Source: an uncultured bacterium | GTDB lineage: Bacteria > Planctomycetota > Phycisphaerae > Phycisphaerales > SM1A02 | Direction of reading: 5' to 3' | Assembly: GCA_903891095.1 (NCBI GenBank) | Contig: CAITDI010000029.1 | Location: forward strand, 1-55,463 | DNA length: 55,463 nucleotides | Shown: positions 15,523 to 24,251 of the stretch, piece by piece | How the letters are laid out: every line of letters starts with the position of its first letter | Position numbering within the stretch: the stretch's first letter is position 1 | The notes under the pieces: generated by a model | Seen by the model: the letters and a program-made list of their open reading frames with translations, nothing else | Told to the model about the DNA's origin: nothing | Database searches by the model: none | Made by a program: the position numbers and the translations under genes

Positions 15523-16876
15523 TCGGCTTCCCCGACGAGGATCCCGACGAGTCGGATGCAGGCGCGATGTCCTTCGCAGTTTCCTCGCGGATCGCGTCGC
15601 CCTGCTTGAGCCGCTCGAGCACGCGGTACGGACCCGTCGCAACGACGTCGCCGTCGGAGAGCCCTTCGCTGATCATCGTGTCGCTGAGGTTCGACGCGCC
15701 CGTGCGCACGAGCGTGAGCACCGCCTTGCCGTCGACCATGCGGAAGACGACGGTCGCCTTCTTGCGCACCTTGTCGATCAGCGGCGACTCGGCGAGATCC
15801 TTGGGCAGATCCTCGACCTTGCGCTCCATCAGCGCCTGGCTCGGCACGAGCAGGCCTTCGCTGCGGTCGACCACGATGTCGACGTTCGCCGCGAGGCCCG
15901 ACAGCAGCGTCTCGCCCTCGGTCAGATCGAGCTTGACCTCGCACTTGAACCAACCGCCCTGCCCGCTGCCGCTCGCGCCCGATGACGAGCCGAACGACTG
16001 CTCGGTGCCGCGCGAGAGCGCGACGCGCTCGACCGTGCCCTTGAACTCGCGCGCGCGGTAGGCGTTCACGCGCACCGTCGCGGCCTGCCCCGCACGCACG
16101 CGCGCGATGTCGCTCTCGGCGACCTTGGCCTTGAGCCGCACCGAGCCGAGGTCGGCCACGGTGAGGATCTTCGTACCCGCGTTGTTCATGGTGCCGACGA
16201 CGACCAGCTCGCCCTGCTTCGCGTTGAGTTCGGTGATCTGTCCGTCGATCGGCGCGAGGATCGTGGTCTTCTTGAGCAGCTGCCGCGCGCGCTCGATGTC
16301 CGCCTCGGCGGCGGCGAGCGAGCTCTCGATCACGGAAAGCCCTTCCTTGGACGATGCGATGTTCGCCTCGAGCTCGCGCACGCGTGCGATCGCATCATCG
16401 AGCACCGCGCGACTCACGTCGCCGGTCTTGAAGAGCGACTCCTGCCGCTCGAGCGTCGCCCGGGCGTTGGCCAGCTGCGAGTTCGGACCCGCAAGGCGCT
16501 CCTGCTCGCTGCGAAGACGGAACCGCTCGCCGTCGCGACGCGCCATCTGCGCGTCGAGCGACGCCTTGAGGTCGCGGTCGTCGAGCTTGACGATGACCTC
16601 GCCCTTGCGGACGGTCGCGCCCTCGCGGAACGGCAGCTCGAGGATGCGCGCGCTGACTTCGGCCGACACGTCGACCTTGAACTCGGGATCAAGCTCGCCC
16701 GGCGCCGACACCGTCTCGACCAGCTCGCGCTTGGTGATCTTCGCGATGCGCACGGCGAGCGCGTCCTCCCCTGCCCCGAACTTGGGAAGCAGCGCAAGCG
16801 CAGACGGACCCGCCACCACCAACCCCACGACGGCGACGCCGAGGATGATTGCCACCACGATCAAGAACTTGCGCAC
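15515..16876 (-). CDS. MacA-like periplasmic adaptor (HlyD/RND membrane fusion protein)
   Basis: About 453 residues. The single N-terminal helix is [20 protein letters not shown] lipoyl/barrel-sandwich half ([30 protein letters not shown]) is followed by a long coiled-coil hairpin (about residues 95-200), the second half [22 protein letters not shown] and beta-barrel domains. It bridges the inner-membrane MacB-like pump to the TolC-like channel. I prefer GTG at 16876, with GGAG nine bases upstream, over the TTG nine bases earlier that would abut the ribosome-binding site. First gene of the exporter operon. Confidence 0.9.
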   Translation of the reverse strand: MRKFLIVVAIILGVAVVGLVVAGPSALALLPKFGAGEDALAVRIAKITKRELVETVSAPGELDPEFKVDVSAEVSARILELPFREGATVRKGEVIVKLDDRDLKASLDAQMARRDGERFRLRSEQERLAGPNSQLANARATLERQESLFKTGDVSRAVLDDAIARVRELEANIASSKEGLSVIESSLAAAEADIERARQLLKKTTILAPIDGQITELNAKQGELVVVGTMNNAGTKILTVADLGSVRLKAKVAESDIARVRAGQAATVRVNAYRAREFKGTVERVALSRGTEQSFGSSSGASGSGQGGWFKCEVKLDLTEGETLLSGLAANVDIVVDRSEGLLVPSQALMERKVEDLPKDLAESPLIDKVRKKATVVFRMVDGKAVLTLVRTGASNLSDTMISEGLSDGDVVATGPYRVLERLKQGDAIREETAKDIAPASDSSGSSSGKPNG

Positions 16877-17008
16877 TGGGTCCAACTCCTGCTCTGCGGA
16901 GGCGGACTCGCCAACGCGGGAAGGCGAGGGTATTCCGAAACCGTTCCGAGGGGTTGCGGATCGCGCGAAAAAGACAACAGCCCACGCCGAGCGTCCAGTC
17001 CAAAAGCA

Positions 17009-17039
17009 CCGCGCCCCCGACCAAAGGTCGGGGGCGCGG
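17009..17039 (-). terminator. Intrinsic terminator downstream of the 785-residue secreted protein
   Basis: A perfect 14-bp stem (CCGCGCCCCCGACC / GGTCGGGGGCGCGG) with a three-base loop, followed on the minus strand by TGCTTTTGG. About 65 bases after the stop codon. The paralogous gene has a similarly placed hairpin at 19778-19809. Confidence 0.75.
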
Positions 17040-17104
17040 GTGATTTCAAGCCAATTTTTGCAGACTGGCCTTGCAGACTGGGGTCTGATCGCAATCCTTT
17101 CGGA

Positions 17105-19462
17105 TTACGGGCAGGCGCCCCAGGCGTTGAGGAGGGTCGACAGGTCGGCCGAGCCGACGGTGCCGTCGCCGTTGAGGTCCGGCGAGCTCGTACCCCAACC
17201 GTTGAGGAGGGCCGCGAGGTCAGCCGACCCCGTGACGCCGTCCTGGTTGATGTCGGTCGGGCACGCGGGTGCCGCGACCATGCCGAGGTTGACGATCCAC
17301 TGCGAGGTGCCCGTCTGCGCGACGAACGCCAGATCGTTGCAGATGTTATTCGGATCGATCGACTGCTCGAACCAAGGTGCCGACGAGCCGGTGTTGTTGC
17401 CAACGCCGCCCGAGAGACCGTTGGTCGCCGGGCTGCATCCACCGCGGATCGGCGCGCTCATCACAACCACGAGCGGCTGGGTGTTGCCGGTGAGGCTGAG
17501 CGGAGCATCGAGGTTCCACGTGAGAAGCCCGAAGCCACCGAGAGCGGTGAAGCTCTTCTGCGTAACGAGCTGGAGATCGCCACCAACCGTGCTCGGGTCG
17601 CCGCCATCGGTATCGCGGTAGAGACCGAGGGTGATGGTGACCGGGGCGCCGTTCGCGAGCGTGCCGTCGGTGTTCTCATCCATGTTGGAAACGCCAACCG
17701 TCACGCAGCCGAGGTTGCCGCTGTTGAGGCCGGCAAAGCTACGAGCAAAGTTGGTCTGGGTGCTAAAGGTCGACTCGTTGGTGCCGCAGTAGAGCCAGCA
17801 GCCGAACGCGTAGTTGGTGATGACCGAGTCCGTGTTCTGCGAAACAGTCGTACCGATGTTGTACGAGCAGGTATCGCCAAAGCTCGGGCAGGTCGCGTCG
17901 ACGCCGTTGAGCTGGAGGACGTAGTTGTTGAACACGCCCGAACCGCACGGAGTGCCGGTGAAATCAGCCGTCGCGACAGCGAAGGTGTAGCTTCCGGCCG
18001 GGAGGCACCACGAACCAGTCGCGGGGCAGCTGTTGGTGATCGAACCGATGAGCTGCGCCGAGCAGGAATCACCCTTGAAGAGGAAGCCCGCAACGTTCGA
18101 AGCGCTGAACACGCTCGCGGTGACGGTCTTGCCCGAGGTGAGGGTGAAGCTGTACCAGTCGACGTCGCGCGTGCCGGCGTCGGCCCAGAAGGTTCCGCCA
18201 ACCGACGCGCCGAGCGCGATCGCGGTGGTGGTGCTGACGGTGTTCACGCAACCAGCGTTGGTGCTGCTGCCGCAAGCTTCGCCTTCCGACGAGGTCGTCG
18301 ACGGGAGCGCGCACGGCTCCGGCACGTCGAACGAGATCTGGCCAGCGCCGGTCTCGCCCGCGGTGTAGGTGCTGAGGTTCACCAGGTAGGTGTGACCAAG
18401 AGACACGGTCACGGAGAGCTCCGACGCGTACGGACTGACGCCGTCGGTCATGAGGCAGTTGTTCGCGCCGTCGTCGTTGCAGCCGATGAACGACGTGTTG
18501 AGCGTGTTGTAGTCGTACGTCGCGGGCGAGGTGCCCATGTCGTAGATCGCGATCTTCGAGTCAAACGGCGTGGTGCCGCAGGTCGAGACGATCATCGTGC
18601 CGTTGGCGACGACGGGGACGCGCCACCAGACGTCGTTGTTGCTCGAGTTGTTGCCGGAGCCGCAGGTCGTGCCGTAGTTCGGGCCGTCCTGGATCGCGCC
18701 GACGTTGCTGAAGGAGCGCACGCCATCGGTGTTGACGACGACCGCGTTGGTCGCGCAATCGTTGGCCGGGGTGCCCTGGTTGCAGGTGTAGACGAAGATG
18801 CCGCAAGCCGCGACAGCCGCGTCAACGCACGACTGATCCCAGCCGATTTCGCAGCAGAGCGGGTTGCTGGCGCAGACCGCGGTGCAGCAGACGCCGTCGT
18901 TGCAGCCCGGGGCGGCGTGAACCGCGCCGCAGCTACCGCCGGTGCCGCAGCCCGCGGCGTTCGGCGTGAAGGTGATGGTGAGCTGACCAGCGCCAGTCGC
19001 GCCGGCGTAGCCACCCATGCGGACGAAGTACGTGGTGCCCGCCGAAACAGTGAGGTTCGAAACGATCGAGTAGTAGTTCTGGCAGCCACCGTCGGTGGGA
19101 CCGTCGCCGTTGCAGGCAACCTGGGTCAGCGCACCGCAGGTGCCGGTGTAGATCGCCATCGAGGTGTCGTACGAGCCAACAAGGCAGGTCGAGAAGGTCG
19201 CGGTTCCACCCTCGGTCGGGGTGTACTTCAGCCACACGTCGTTCTGCGTCGCGTTCCAGCTGAGGAACGTGCCGGCGCACTGGGCGTCGCTCGGCACCGC
19301 ATCGGCGCTCGGGGTGGCGGTCGTGGTGTCGAACGCGGTCGGAGCAGTAGTGGTCGCGACGATTGCCGTCGAGCACTCATCCTGCGCCATCGCCATTGCA
19401 GCAAAGCCGCCCGTCGCAAGGACGGCAGCCATGAGCGAGCTCATGCCATCAAACTTCTTCAT
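17105..19462 (-). CDS. Secreted Cys-rich multidomain protein with EF-hand-type C-terminal doublet (paralogue 1)
   Basis: 785 residues. Signal peptide about 1-26 (cut after AMA). A PPC-like beta domain (about 28-168; DVWLKYTPTEGG, FSTCLVGSYDTSMAIYTG) is followed by a Cys-dense module (about 170-230) with NPLCCEIGWDQSCVD, then two or three more beta domains (about 235-730). It ends in two dockerin-like calcium loops, DINQDGVTGSADLAALLNGW and DLNGDGTVGSADLSTLLNAW, closing with GACP. Function unknown; probably secreted or surface-attached. GGAGAG precedes the ATG. It is a tandem paralogue of the gene at 19861-22347, sharing domain order and the 3' flank. The doublet is a common planctomycete C terminus, perhaps a sorting or binding tag. 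Confidence 0.85.
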   Translation of the reverse strand: MKKFDGMSSLMAAVLATGGFAAMAMAQDECSTAIVATTTAPTAFDTTTATPSADAVPSDAQCAGTFLSWNATQNDVWLKYTPTEGGTATFSTCLVGSYDTSMAIYTGTCGALTQVACNGDGPTDGGCQNYYSIVSNLTVSAGTTYFVRMGGYAGATGAGQLTITFTPNAAGCGTGGSCGAVHAAPGCNDGVCCTAVCASNPLCCEIGWDQSCVDAAVAACGIFVYTCNQGTPANDCATNAVVVNTDGVRSFSNVGAIQDGPNYGTTCGSGNNSSNNDVWWRVPVVANGTMIVSTCGTTPFDSKIAIYDMGTSPATYDYNTLNTSFIGCNDDGANNCLMTDGVSPYASELSVTVSLGHTYLVNLSTYTAGETGAGQISFDVPEPCALPSTTSSEGEACGSSTNAGCVNTVSTTTAIALGASVGGTFWADAGTRDVDWYSFTLTSGKTVTASVFSASNVAGFLFKGDSCSAQLIGSITNSCPATGSWCLPAGSYTFAVATADFTGTPCGSGVFNNYVLQLNGVDATCPSFGDTCSYNIGTTVSQNTDSVITNYAFGCWLYCGTNESTFSTQTNFARSFAGLNSGNLGCVTVGVSNMDENTDGTLANGAPVTITLGLYRDTDGGDPSTVGGDLQLVTQKSFTALGGFGLLTWNLDAPLSLTGNTQPLVVVMSAPIRGGCSPATNGLSGGVGNNTGSSAPWFEQSIDPNNICNDLAFVAQTGTSQWIVNLGMVAAPACPTDINQDGVTGSADLAALLNGWGTSSPDLNGDGTVGSADLSTLLNAWGACP

Positions 19463-19612
19463 AGAACTCTCCTCTTGGGACTCTCGTGGAGTCGGTCTGG
19501 AATGCGGCCGCGTGGCCGCAACGGGGGCAAGCGAGCGAACGCCGTCACGTGTGCGTTCGAGTCAACCGTGCTCTGGCCCTAACAACCGCCACAAAGAGCA
19601 CTGACGCGTGCG

Positions 19613-19641
19613 ATTATGAACTCAGTCCGCATGGTCGCCAA
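19613..19641 (-). promoter_or_regulatory. Promoter of secreted paralogue 1
   Basis: On the minus strand TTGGCG (19641-19636), a 17-base spacer, then CATAAT (19618-19613). Predicted start near 19606, giving a leader of about 144 bases that ends in a good Shine-Dalgarno sequence. Confidence 0.6.
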
Positions 19642-19777
19642 CCGCAAAGTTCATCCTTTCCCAACATCGCAACGATGTCCCGAGATCCGAGGCTGCACCT
19701 CCCGCGACACCCCTCGTTCGCCCGCAGAGCCAAGCCAAGCCCGCACATTGAGTTGCGCGCATCGTGACCGTAAAACG

Positions 19778-19809
19778 ACCGCACCCCCGGCCGAGGCCGG
19801 GGGTGCGGT
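19778..19809 (-). terminator. Intrinsic terminator downstream of secreted paralogue 2
   Basis: A 14-bp stem (ACCGCACCCCCGGC / GCCGGGGGTGCGGT) with a CGAG-type loop, followed on the minus strand by CGTTTTACGG. About 50 bases after the stop codon. Confidence 0.75.
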
Positions 19810-19860
19810 GAGTTTCAAACTGATCCTGTTGGACCAGGGTCTGATCGCAACCCTTTCGGA

Positions 19861-22347
19861 TTACGGGCAGGCGCCCCAGGCGTTCAGGAGGGTCGACAGG
19901 TCGGCCGAGCCGACGACGCCGTCGCCGTTGAGGTCGGGCGAAGTGCCGCCCCAACCGTTGAGGAGCGCCGCGAGGTCAGCCGAGCCGGTCACGCCGTCGC
20001 CGTTGATGTCGGTCGGGCAAGCACCGGCGCAGGTGGCGAAGTTGCCGTTCATCTCAACGACCCACTGGGCGAGGAAGGTCGCGCCGAGCGACTCGCAGAG
20101 CTGGTACGCGCCGCTGTCAGCGCACGAGAGACGGCAGTAGGTGAGGCTGCTGGTCGCGCCCGCCGGGGTGTTGCCACCCGGACGGAGACCGTAGCCCGAC
20201 GCCGCCGGGATCGTGCCCGTCGAGCCGTCGTTCAGGTTCGGGATGTCCATGATCACGACGATGTTGCCGGTCACGCCCGTGAGGCAGAGCGGCGGATCGA
20301 AGGAGAGGGTTCCCTTGTACGCGCCACCGGGGACGACGACCTGACGCTCAGCGATGAGGCGAAGGTCGTTGCCGTCGCCCTGCGTGAGCTCCTTGTTGGT
20401 CGGAGCGCCACCGTTGAGGTCCTGGTAGATGCCGATGGTCGCCGGCAGCGGCAGGTTGCTCGAGAAGTTGGCGCAAGCGGTGTTCGCGGTGTTGGCAGCG
20501 CGACGGATCGAGAAGACGCCGATGTTGAGGCAGCTGATCGAGCCACCGACGCTACCAGCCGGGAACGAACGGGCGTAGCTGTTGGCCGTGGTACCACCAC
20601 CGCTGCAGTTCGGGAACGCCGGGGTCACCGCGCAAGCCACGAGGCCAGCGGTCGAGGTGTTCGGGTCCGAGTTGCTCGAGAAGGTGTTCGGGCCAGGAGC
20701 CGGGCAGGTCGTGGTGAGCGGATCCGGGCAGTTCGACGGGGTGCCGGTCACTTCGAGCATGTAGTCGTTGATCTGGCCGCTGCCGCAGGGCACGTCGGTG
20801 AACGCGCTGGTCGCGACGAACACGTAGTAGGTACCCGGGTTGAGGCAGGCGGTCGCAGTCATCGGGCAGTTGCCCGAGCCGCTACCCATGACGGTCACGC
20901 CAGCGCAGCCAGCGGTGGTGATGTCGCCACCGAGGATGAGGAGCGAAGCGAACGATGCCGAGTAGAGCTTGGCGGTCACAGCGGTGTCCGCGGTGATGTC
21001 GAGCTTGTAGAAGTCGGTGTCGCGGATGTTGCCGCCGGTGGTCGGATCGACCGCCGTGAAGAACGTGCCGCGGACCTTCGCGCCGAGCGCGATGTTCTCG
21101 AACACACCACCGGCGTTGCAGCCGTTGTTGCTCGAAGCGCCGCAGGCCTCAGCCTCGGTGCCGGTGTTCGCCGGGAGCGCGCAGGCCTCGGGCATGTCGA
21201 TGAACACGCCGCCAGCGCCGAACGAGACGTTGTCGTAGCCAGCGACGCGGACGAGGTACCAGTGACCCGAGACCGCGTTGATGGTGAGGTCCGACGCGTA
21301 CGGCGTGGTGCCGTCGGTCTGGAAGCAGCTGGCGCCGTCGTCGTTGCAGGCCACGAGGGTCGTGTTCAGCGTGTCGTAGTTGTACGTCGTCGCGTCGGTA
21401 CCCATGTCGTAGATCGCGATCTTCGAGTCGAACGTCGAGAGACCGCAGGTGCTCGCGCGGAGGCTGCCGTTCGCGATCGGCTTGCAGCGGTACCACACGT
21501 CGAACATGAAGGTGTCGCTACCCGAGCTGCAGGTCGCGGCCGGGTGATTCGGGCCGTCGGTGTTGCAACCGGTGTTGTCGAACGAGAGGGTCGCGTCCGC
21601 GTTCACGACGATCGCGTTCTGCGCGCAGTCGTTGGCGGCAACCGGAGCAACGCACTGGTGGACGAAGATGCCGCAGGCGGCGATCGCCGAGTCAACGCAG
21701 GACTGGTCCCAGCCGATTTCGCAGCAGAGCGGGTTGTTCGCGCAGACTGCGTTGCAGCAGACCGCGTCCGAGCAGCCGGGGTTCGCGTGAACCGCGCCGC
21801 AGCCGTCGGTGCCGATGCCGCAGACCGGCGGGGTCGCGGTGAAGGTCATCGAGACCTGGCCAGCGCCGAACTCAGTGCCACCCCAACCGCCAACGCGGAG
21901 GTAGTAGGTCGAGCCAACGACGATGCCGAAGCTGTTGATCTTCGAGTAGAAGTTCTGGCAGCCGGTGTCGCCCGTGCCGTCGCCGTTGCAGGAGACCTGG
22001 GTCAGCGCGCCGGGGGTGCCGGTGTAGAGGACGATCGAGGTGTCGAACGAACCCGCGAAGCAGGTCGAGAAGCTGGCAACGCCGGCCTCGGTGGGGACGA
22101 ACTTGAACCACACGTCCTTGTTGCCCGTTCCCCAGTCGAGGAAGGTGCCGGTGCAGAACGCGTCGCTCGGGGCGGCGTCGGCGCTGGCGGTGGCATTGGT
22201 GGTATCGAACGCGACGGGCGACGCCGGGGTGAGGGTGACCGCGTCCGCGGCCTCGTCGCCTGCGACCTGACCCAGCGCCGTCGTGGTGAGACCAGCCGTC
22301 GCGAGGACGGTGGCCACCGTGAGGCTCATACGATTGACATTCTTCAT
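19861..22347 (-). CDS. Secreted Cys-rich multidomain protein with EF-hand-type C-terminal doublet (paralogue 2)
   Basis: 828 residues from MKNVNRMSL; AAGGAG eight bases upstream fixes the start. Signal peptide about 1-27 (ends ALGQ). Same order as paralogue 1: a PPC-like domain (DVWFKFVPTEAG, FSTCFAGSFDTSIVLYTG), the Cys module with NPLCCEIGWDQSCVDSAIA, further beta domains, and the doublet DINGDGVTGSADLAALLNGW and DLNGDGVVGSADLSTLLNAW, ending GACP. The two proteins are similar over nearly their full length, and the DNA after both stop codons is alike for about 25 bases, so this is a tandem duplication. Each gene has its own terminator. Role unknown: a surface or biofilm protein is plausible but unproven. 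Confidence 0.85.
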   Translation of the reverse strand: MKNVNRMSLTVATVLATAGLTTTALGQVAGDEAADAVTLTPASPVAFDTTNATASADAAPSDAFCTGTFLDWGTGNKDVWFKFVPTEAGVASFSTCFAGSFDTSIVLYTGTPGALTQVSCNGDGTGDTGCQNFYSKINSFGIVVGSTYYLRVGGWGGTEFGAGQVSMTFTATPPVCGIGTDGCGAVHANPGCSDAVCCNAVCANNPLCCEIGWDQSCVDSAIAACGIFVHQCVAPVAANDCAQNAIVVNADATLSFDNTGCNTDGPNHPAATCSSGSDTFMFDVWYRCKPIANGSLRASTCGLSTFDSKIAIYDMGTDATTYNYDTLNTTLVACNDDGASCFQTDGTTPYASDLTINAVSGHWYLVRVAGYDNVSFGAGGVFIDMPEACALPANTGTEAEACGASSNNGCNAGGVFENIALGAKVRGTFFTAVDPTTGGNIRDTDFYKLDITADTAVTAKLYSASFASLLILGGDITTAGCAGVTVMGSGSGNCPMTATACLNPGTYYVFVATSAFTDVPCGSGQINDYMLEVTGTPSNCPDPLTTTCPAPGPNTFSSNSDPNTSTAGLVACAVTPAFPNCSGGGTTANSYARSFPAGSVGGSISCLNIGVFSIRRAANTANTACANFSSNLPLPATIGIYQDLNGGAPTNKELTQGDGNDLRLIAERQVVVPGGAYKGTLSFDPPLCLTGVTGNIVVIMDIPNLNDGSTGTIPAASGYGLRPGGNTPAGATSSLTYCRLSCADSGAYQLCESLGATFLAQWVVEMNGNFATCAGACPTDINGDGVTGSADLAALLNGWGGTSPDLNGDGVVGSADLSTLLNAWGACP

Positions 22348-22472
22348 GGGCTGCTCCTTGATGCGGTCCGTTCCGGACCTCGTCTGATTGGTGTCGGTCA
22401 CTCGACCGCACCTGGGACTCTCACGAACTCCGAAACGGACGGTGTTCGCCGTACTCGCGTTTAGGTCGCCGG

Positions 22473-22486
22473 CTGTTGATCAACAG
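22473..22486. promoter_or_regulatory. Perfect 14-bp palindrome, candidate operator
   Basis: CTGTTGATCAACAG is its own reverse complement. It lies about 126 bases before the start codon of secreted paralogue 2, in non-coding DNA. A dyad of this size in a leader or promoter region is typical of a dimeric repressor or activator site. The regulator is not identified. Confidence 0.4.
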
Positions 22487-22664
22487 AAAGCGATGGCAAC
22501 GCGACTTTTTTCCAACTCGGATCCGTGATCGGACAATCCAAACCGCGGCTTGGGTTGAACTCAGAAATCCGACCAACTCTTCGGACTGCTGGGAAAGTTC
22601 CGCGCACAACGAACAGCAATCGCGTTCTCGGAACAGCCGAGAACAAAAGCGATGAGGCAAAAAC

Positions 22665-22692
22665 AAAAACGCCCTGCGAACAGGGCGTTTTT
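22665..22692 (-). terminator. Intrinsic terminator of clpS
   Basis: AAAAACGCCCTG and CAGGGCGTTTTT form a 12-bp stem; on the minus strand the loop is the stable UUCG tetraloop and the stem ends in a T-run. It lies just after the clpS stop. Being symmetric it could also act on plus-strand transcripts. Confidence 0.85.
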
Positions 22693-22707
22693 ATTGGTTT
22701 GTTCCGA

Positions 22708-23007
22708 TTACTTCGCGGGTTCGATGGTGACCGTCAGCCGCAGCGAAGTGAGCTGCTCAGCCACAAGTTCCGCATGCTCGCGATGCGTTGCGAGCACCAG
22801 TGAAAGCCCCTTTTTGTGAGCTTCCATCGTGCAGCGCGTTGCCGCGGGGACGCTCAGACGCGCAAATCGACAGAGCGATTCGACCACGAAACCCATGTCA
22901 TTCACTTCATCGTTGTGCAGAAGGACATTCCAAGGCGGCAGCGCCTCGGTCGGGGTCTTCGGCGCAGGAGTGGGACGAGTTGGTGCGTTGGCGGTCGACT
23001 GGCTCAT
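22708..23007 (-). CDS. clpS: ATP-dependent Clp protease adaptor ClpS
   Basis: 99 residues. PPWNVLLHNDEVNDMGFVVESL is the ClpS core motif and its conserved acidic residues bind the N-terminal amine of N-degron substrates; later KKGLSLVLATHREHAELVAEQL matches the remaining ClpS fold. An unstructured N-terminal tail of about 23 residues is needed in known ClpS proteins to engage ClpA/ClpC. It delivers N-end-rule substrates to the Clp protease. It is preceded by GGGAG and a TATACT box about 86 bases upstream, and followed by a strong terminator, so it is monocistronic. No clpA neighbour is present. Confidence 0.93.
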   Translation of the reverse strand: MSQSTANAPTRPTPAPKTPTEALPPWNVLLHNDEVNDMGFVVESLCRFARLSVPAATRCTMEAHKKGLSLVLATHREHAELVAEQLTSLRLTVTIEPAK

Positions 23008-23092
23008 CAGGTGTTGGGCTCCCGGTGGATTGATCGGGGTGGTCTTGCGGTGACCTCAGTACCTCCGCCGCACAGCTCAGCGTCGGAGCGCG

Positions 23093-23098
23093 AGTATA
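23093..23098 (-). promoter_or_regulatory. Putative -10 box (TATACT) of clpS
   Basis: TATACT on the minus strand in the 150-base gap upstream of clpS; predicted start near 23086. The -35 match is weak. Confidence 0.45.
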
Positions 23099-23158
23099 CG
23101 CGGGCAACTGTGCCGATTCACCTACACGATCGAAGTTCGGACAAAAGCCGCGCGATGG

Positions 23159-24196
23159 TCACGCCTTTCGCCAGTCGACCACAAGCTTGCCGAACTGCTC
23201 ACCTGCCTCGAGCCGCGCGAACGCATCACGTCCGTTTTGCGGCGCGAAGACCTGATCGATGGTCGGCTTGATCGCGCCGCTCTTGAACAGCGACACGACC
23301 TGCCGGAACTCCTCCATGTTGCCCATGGTCGAACCCACCAGACGCAGCTGGTTCCAGAAGATGCGCGTGAGATCGGTTGTCGCGTCGGGGCCCGTCGTCG
23401 CGCCGCAAGTGGCGAACACGCCGCCGCGTGCGAGGCTCTTGATGCAGGATCCATGGATCGACTTGCCGATGCTGTCGACGCACAGGTCGACACCGCGGCG
23501 GCCCGTCAGTTGGCGGACTTCCTTGGACCAATCGTGACCCTTGTCGAGCACGGTGTTATGGGCGCCAAGTGCCTTCGCGCGCTCGAGTTTCCACTCGTGG
23601 CGGCTGGTGACGATCGTCTCGCAACCAAAGTGCTTGGCGATGTTGAGCGCCGCCAACGCCACTCCGCCGCCGATGCCCGTGATCAGCACGAGCATGCCCG
23701 CGCGGAGCTCCGCCTGCGTGACCATCATGCGCCACGCCGTCAGGTGCGCCAGGCCAAAGGCGCACGCCTCGACCGGATCGCACTCGCCGATCTCCATCAC
23801 GTTGGCCACCGGCGCGACGAACTTCTCTGCCAAGCAGCCCGGCCCGTGCTCACCGATCATGAAGATGTCCGCCGGCGCCGGTCGGATGCCCGGGCGCAAC
23901 GGGTCGACCTTCGGCACCGCCGCGTTGAGCAGCACCCGTCGACCGATCCATGAAGCGTCGACGCCCTGCCCCACCGCCTCCACCACTCCCGCGCCGTCGG
24001 AGCCCGAGATCGCGGGGTACTTGAGGTCGATCCCCGGAAGCCCGCGGCCGACCCAGAGGTCGAGATGGTTGAGCGCGGCGGCTTCGGTTCGAACCAGCAC
24101 CTCACCCGATCCCGCGACGGGATCAGGAAAGTTCGCGACGAACTCGACGTTCGGAAGGACGGGATTGCCCTGACGCTGGATGGTGATTGCGCGCAT
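23159..24196 (-). CDS. Zinc-type alcohol dehydrogenase/quinone oxidoreductase-like (MDR family)
   Basis: 345 residues from MRAITIQRQG. The GroES-like N-terminal domain (EAAALNHLDLWVGRGLPG, ISGSDGAGVVEAVGQG) is followed by a Rossmann domain with VLITGIGGGVALAALNIAKHFG. The usual catalytic-zinc Cys/His set is not obvious (NHLDLW occupies the first position), suggesting a zinc-independent quinone-oxidoreductase-type enzyme. It reduces a quinone, enone or aldehyde with NAD(P)H; the substrate is unknown. There is no ribosome-binding site, but TACACT ends six bases before the ATG, so it is probably leaderless. Divergent from the DUF1573 gene, start codons 55 bases apart. Confidence 0.88.
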   Translation of the reverse strand: MRAITIQRQGNPVLPNVEFVANFPDPVAGSGEVLVRTEAAALNHLDLWVGRGLPGIDLKYPAISGSDGAGVVEAVGQGVDASWIGRRVLLNAAVPKVDPLRPGIRPAPADIFMIGEHGPGCLAEKFVAPVANVMEIGECDPVEACAFGLAHLTAWRMMVTQAELRAGMLVLITGIGGGVALAALNIAKHFGCETIVTSRHEWKLERAKALGAHNTVLDKGHDWSKEVRQLTGRRGVDLCVDSIGKSIHGSCIKSLARGGVFATCGATTGPDATTDLTRIFWNQLRLVGSTMGNMEEFRQVVSLFKSGAIKPTIDQVFAPQNGRDAFARLEAGEQFGKLVVDWRKA

Positions 24197-24202
24197 CGCG
24201 CG

Positions 24203-24208
24203 AGTGTA
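24203..24208 (-). promoter_or_regulatory. Putative -10 box (TACACT), leaderless oxidoreductase gene
   Basis: TACACT on the minus strand, six bases before the ATG at 24196. Same sequence and spacing as the LMW-PTP gene. Confidence 0.5.
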
Positions 24209-24238
24209 CGGCGATGCAGCCCGACCGTCCGCAACCCG

Positions 24239-24244
24239 TATGAT
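24239..24244 (+). promoter_or_regulatory. Putative -10 box (TATGAT), leaderless DUF1573 gene
   Basis: TATGAT seven bases before the ATG at 24252; no Shine-Dalgarno sequence intervenes. Confidence 0.5.
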
Positions 24245-24251
24245 CGGCTCT

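Larger units (their letters stand above)
19463..19860. other. Spacer between the two secreted paralogues
   Basis: 398 bases without a gene. It holds the terminator of paralogue 2 (19778-19809), a good promoter for paralogue 1 (19613-19641) and a leader of about 140 bases. In the leader GACTC-TCGTG-GAGTC (about 19480-19494) can form a small hairpin; the core TGGGACTCTC also occurs in the leader of paralogue 2 near 22423-22432. Confidence 0.6.
22348..22707. other. Spacer between clpS and secreted paralogue 2
   Basis: 360 bases without a gene, lower in GC than its surroundings. It contains the clpS terminator (22665-22692), a GTTCTCGG/CCGAGAAC inverted repeat (22624-22644), a perfect palindrome at 22473-22486 and the leader of paralogue 2. 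I could not pick a convincing -10 box for paralogue 2. Confidence 0.55.
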
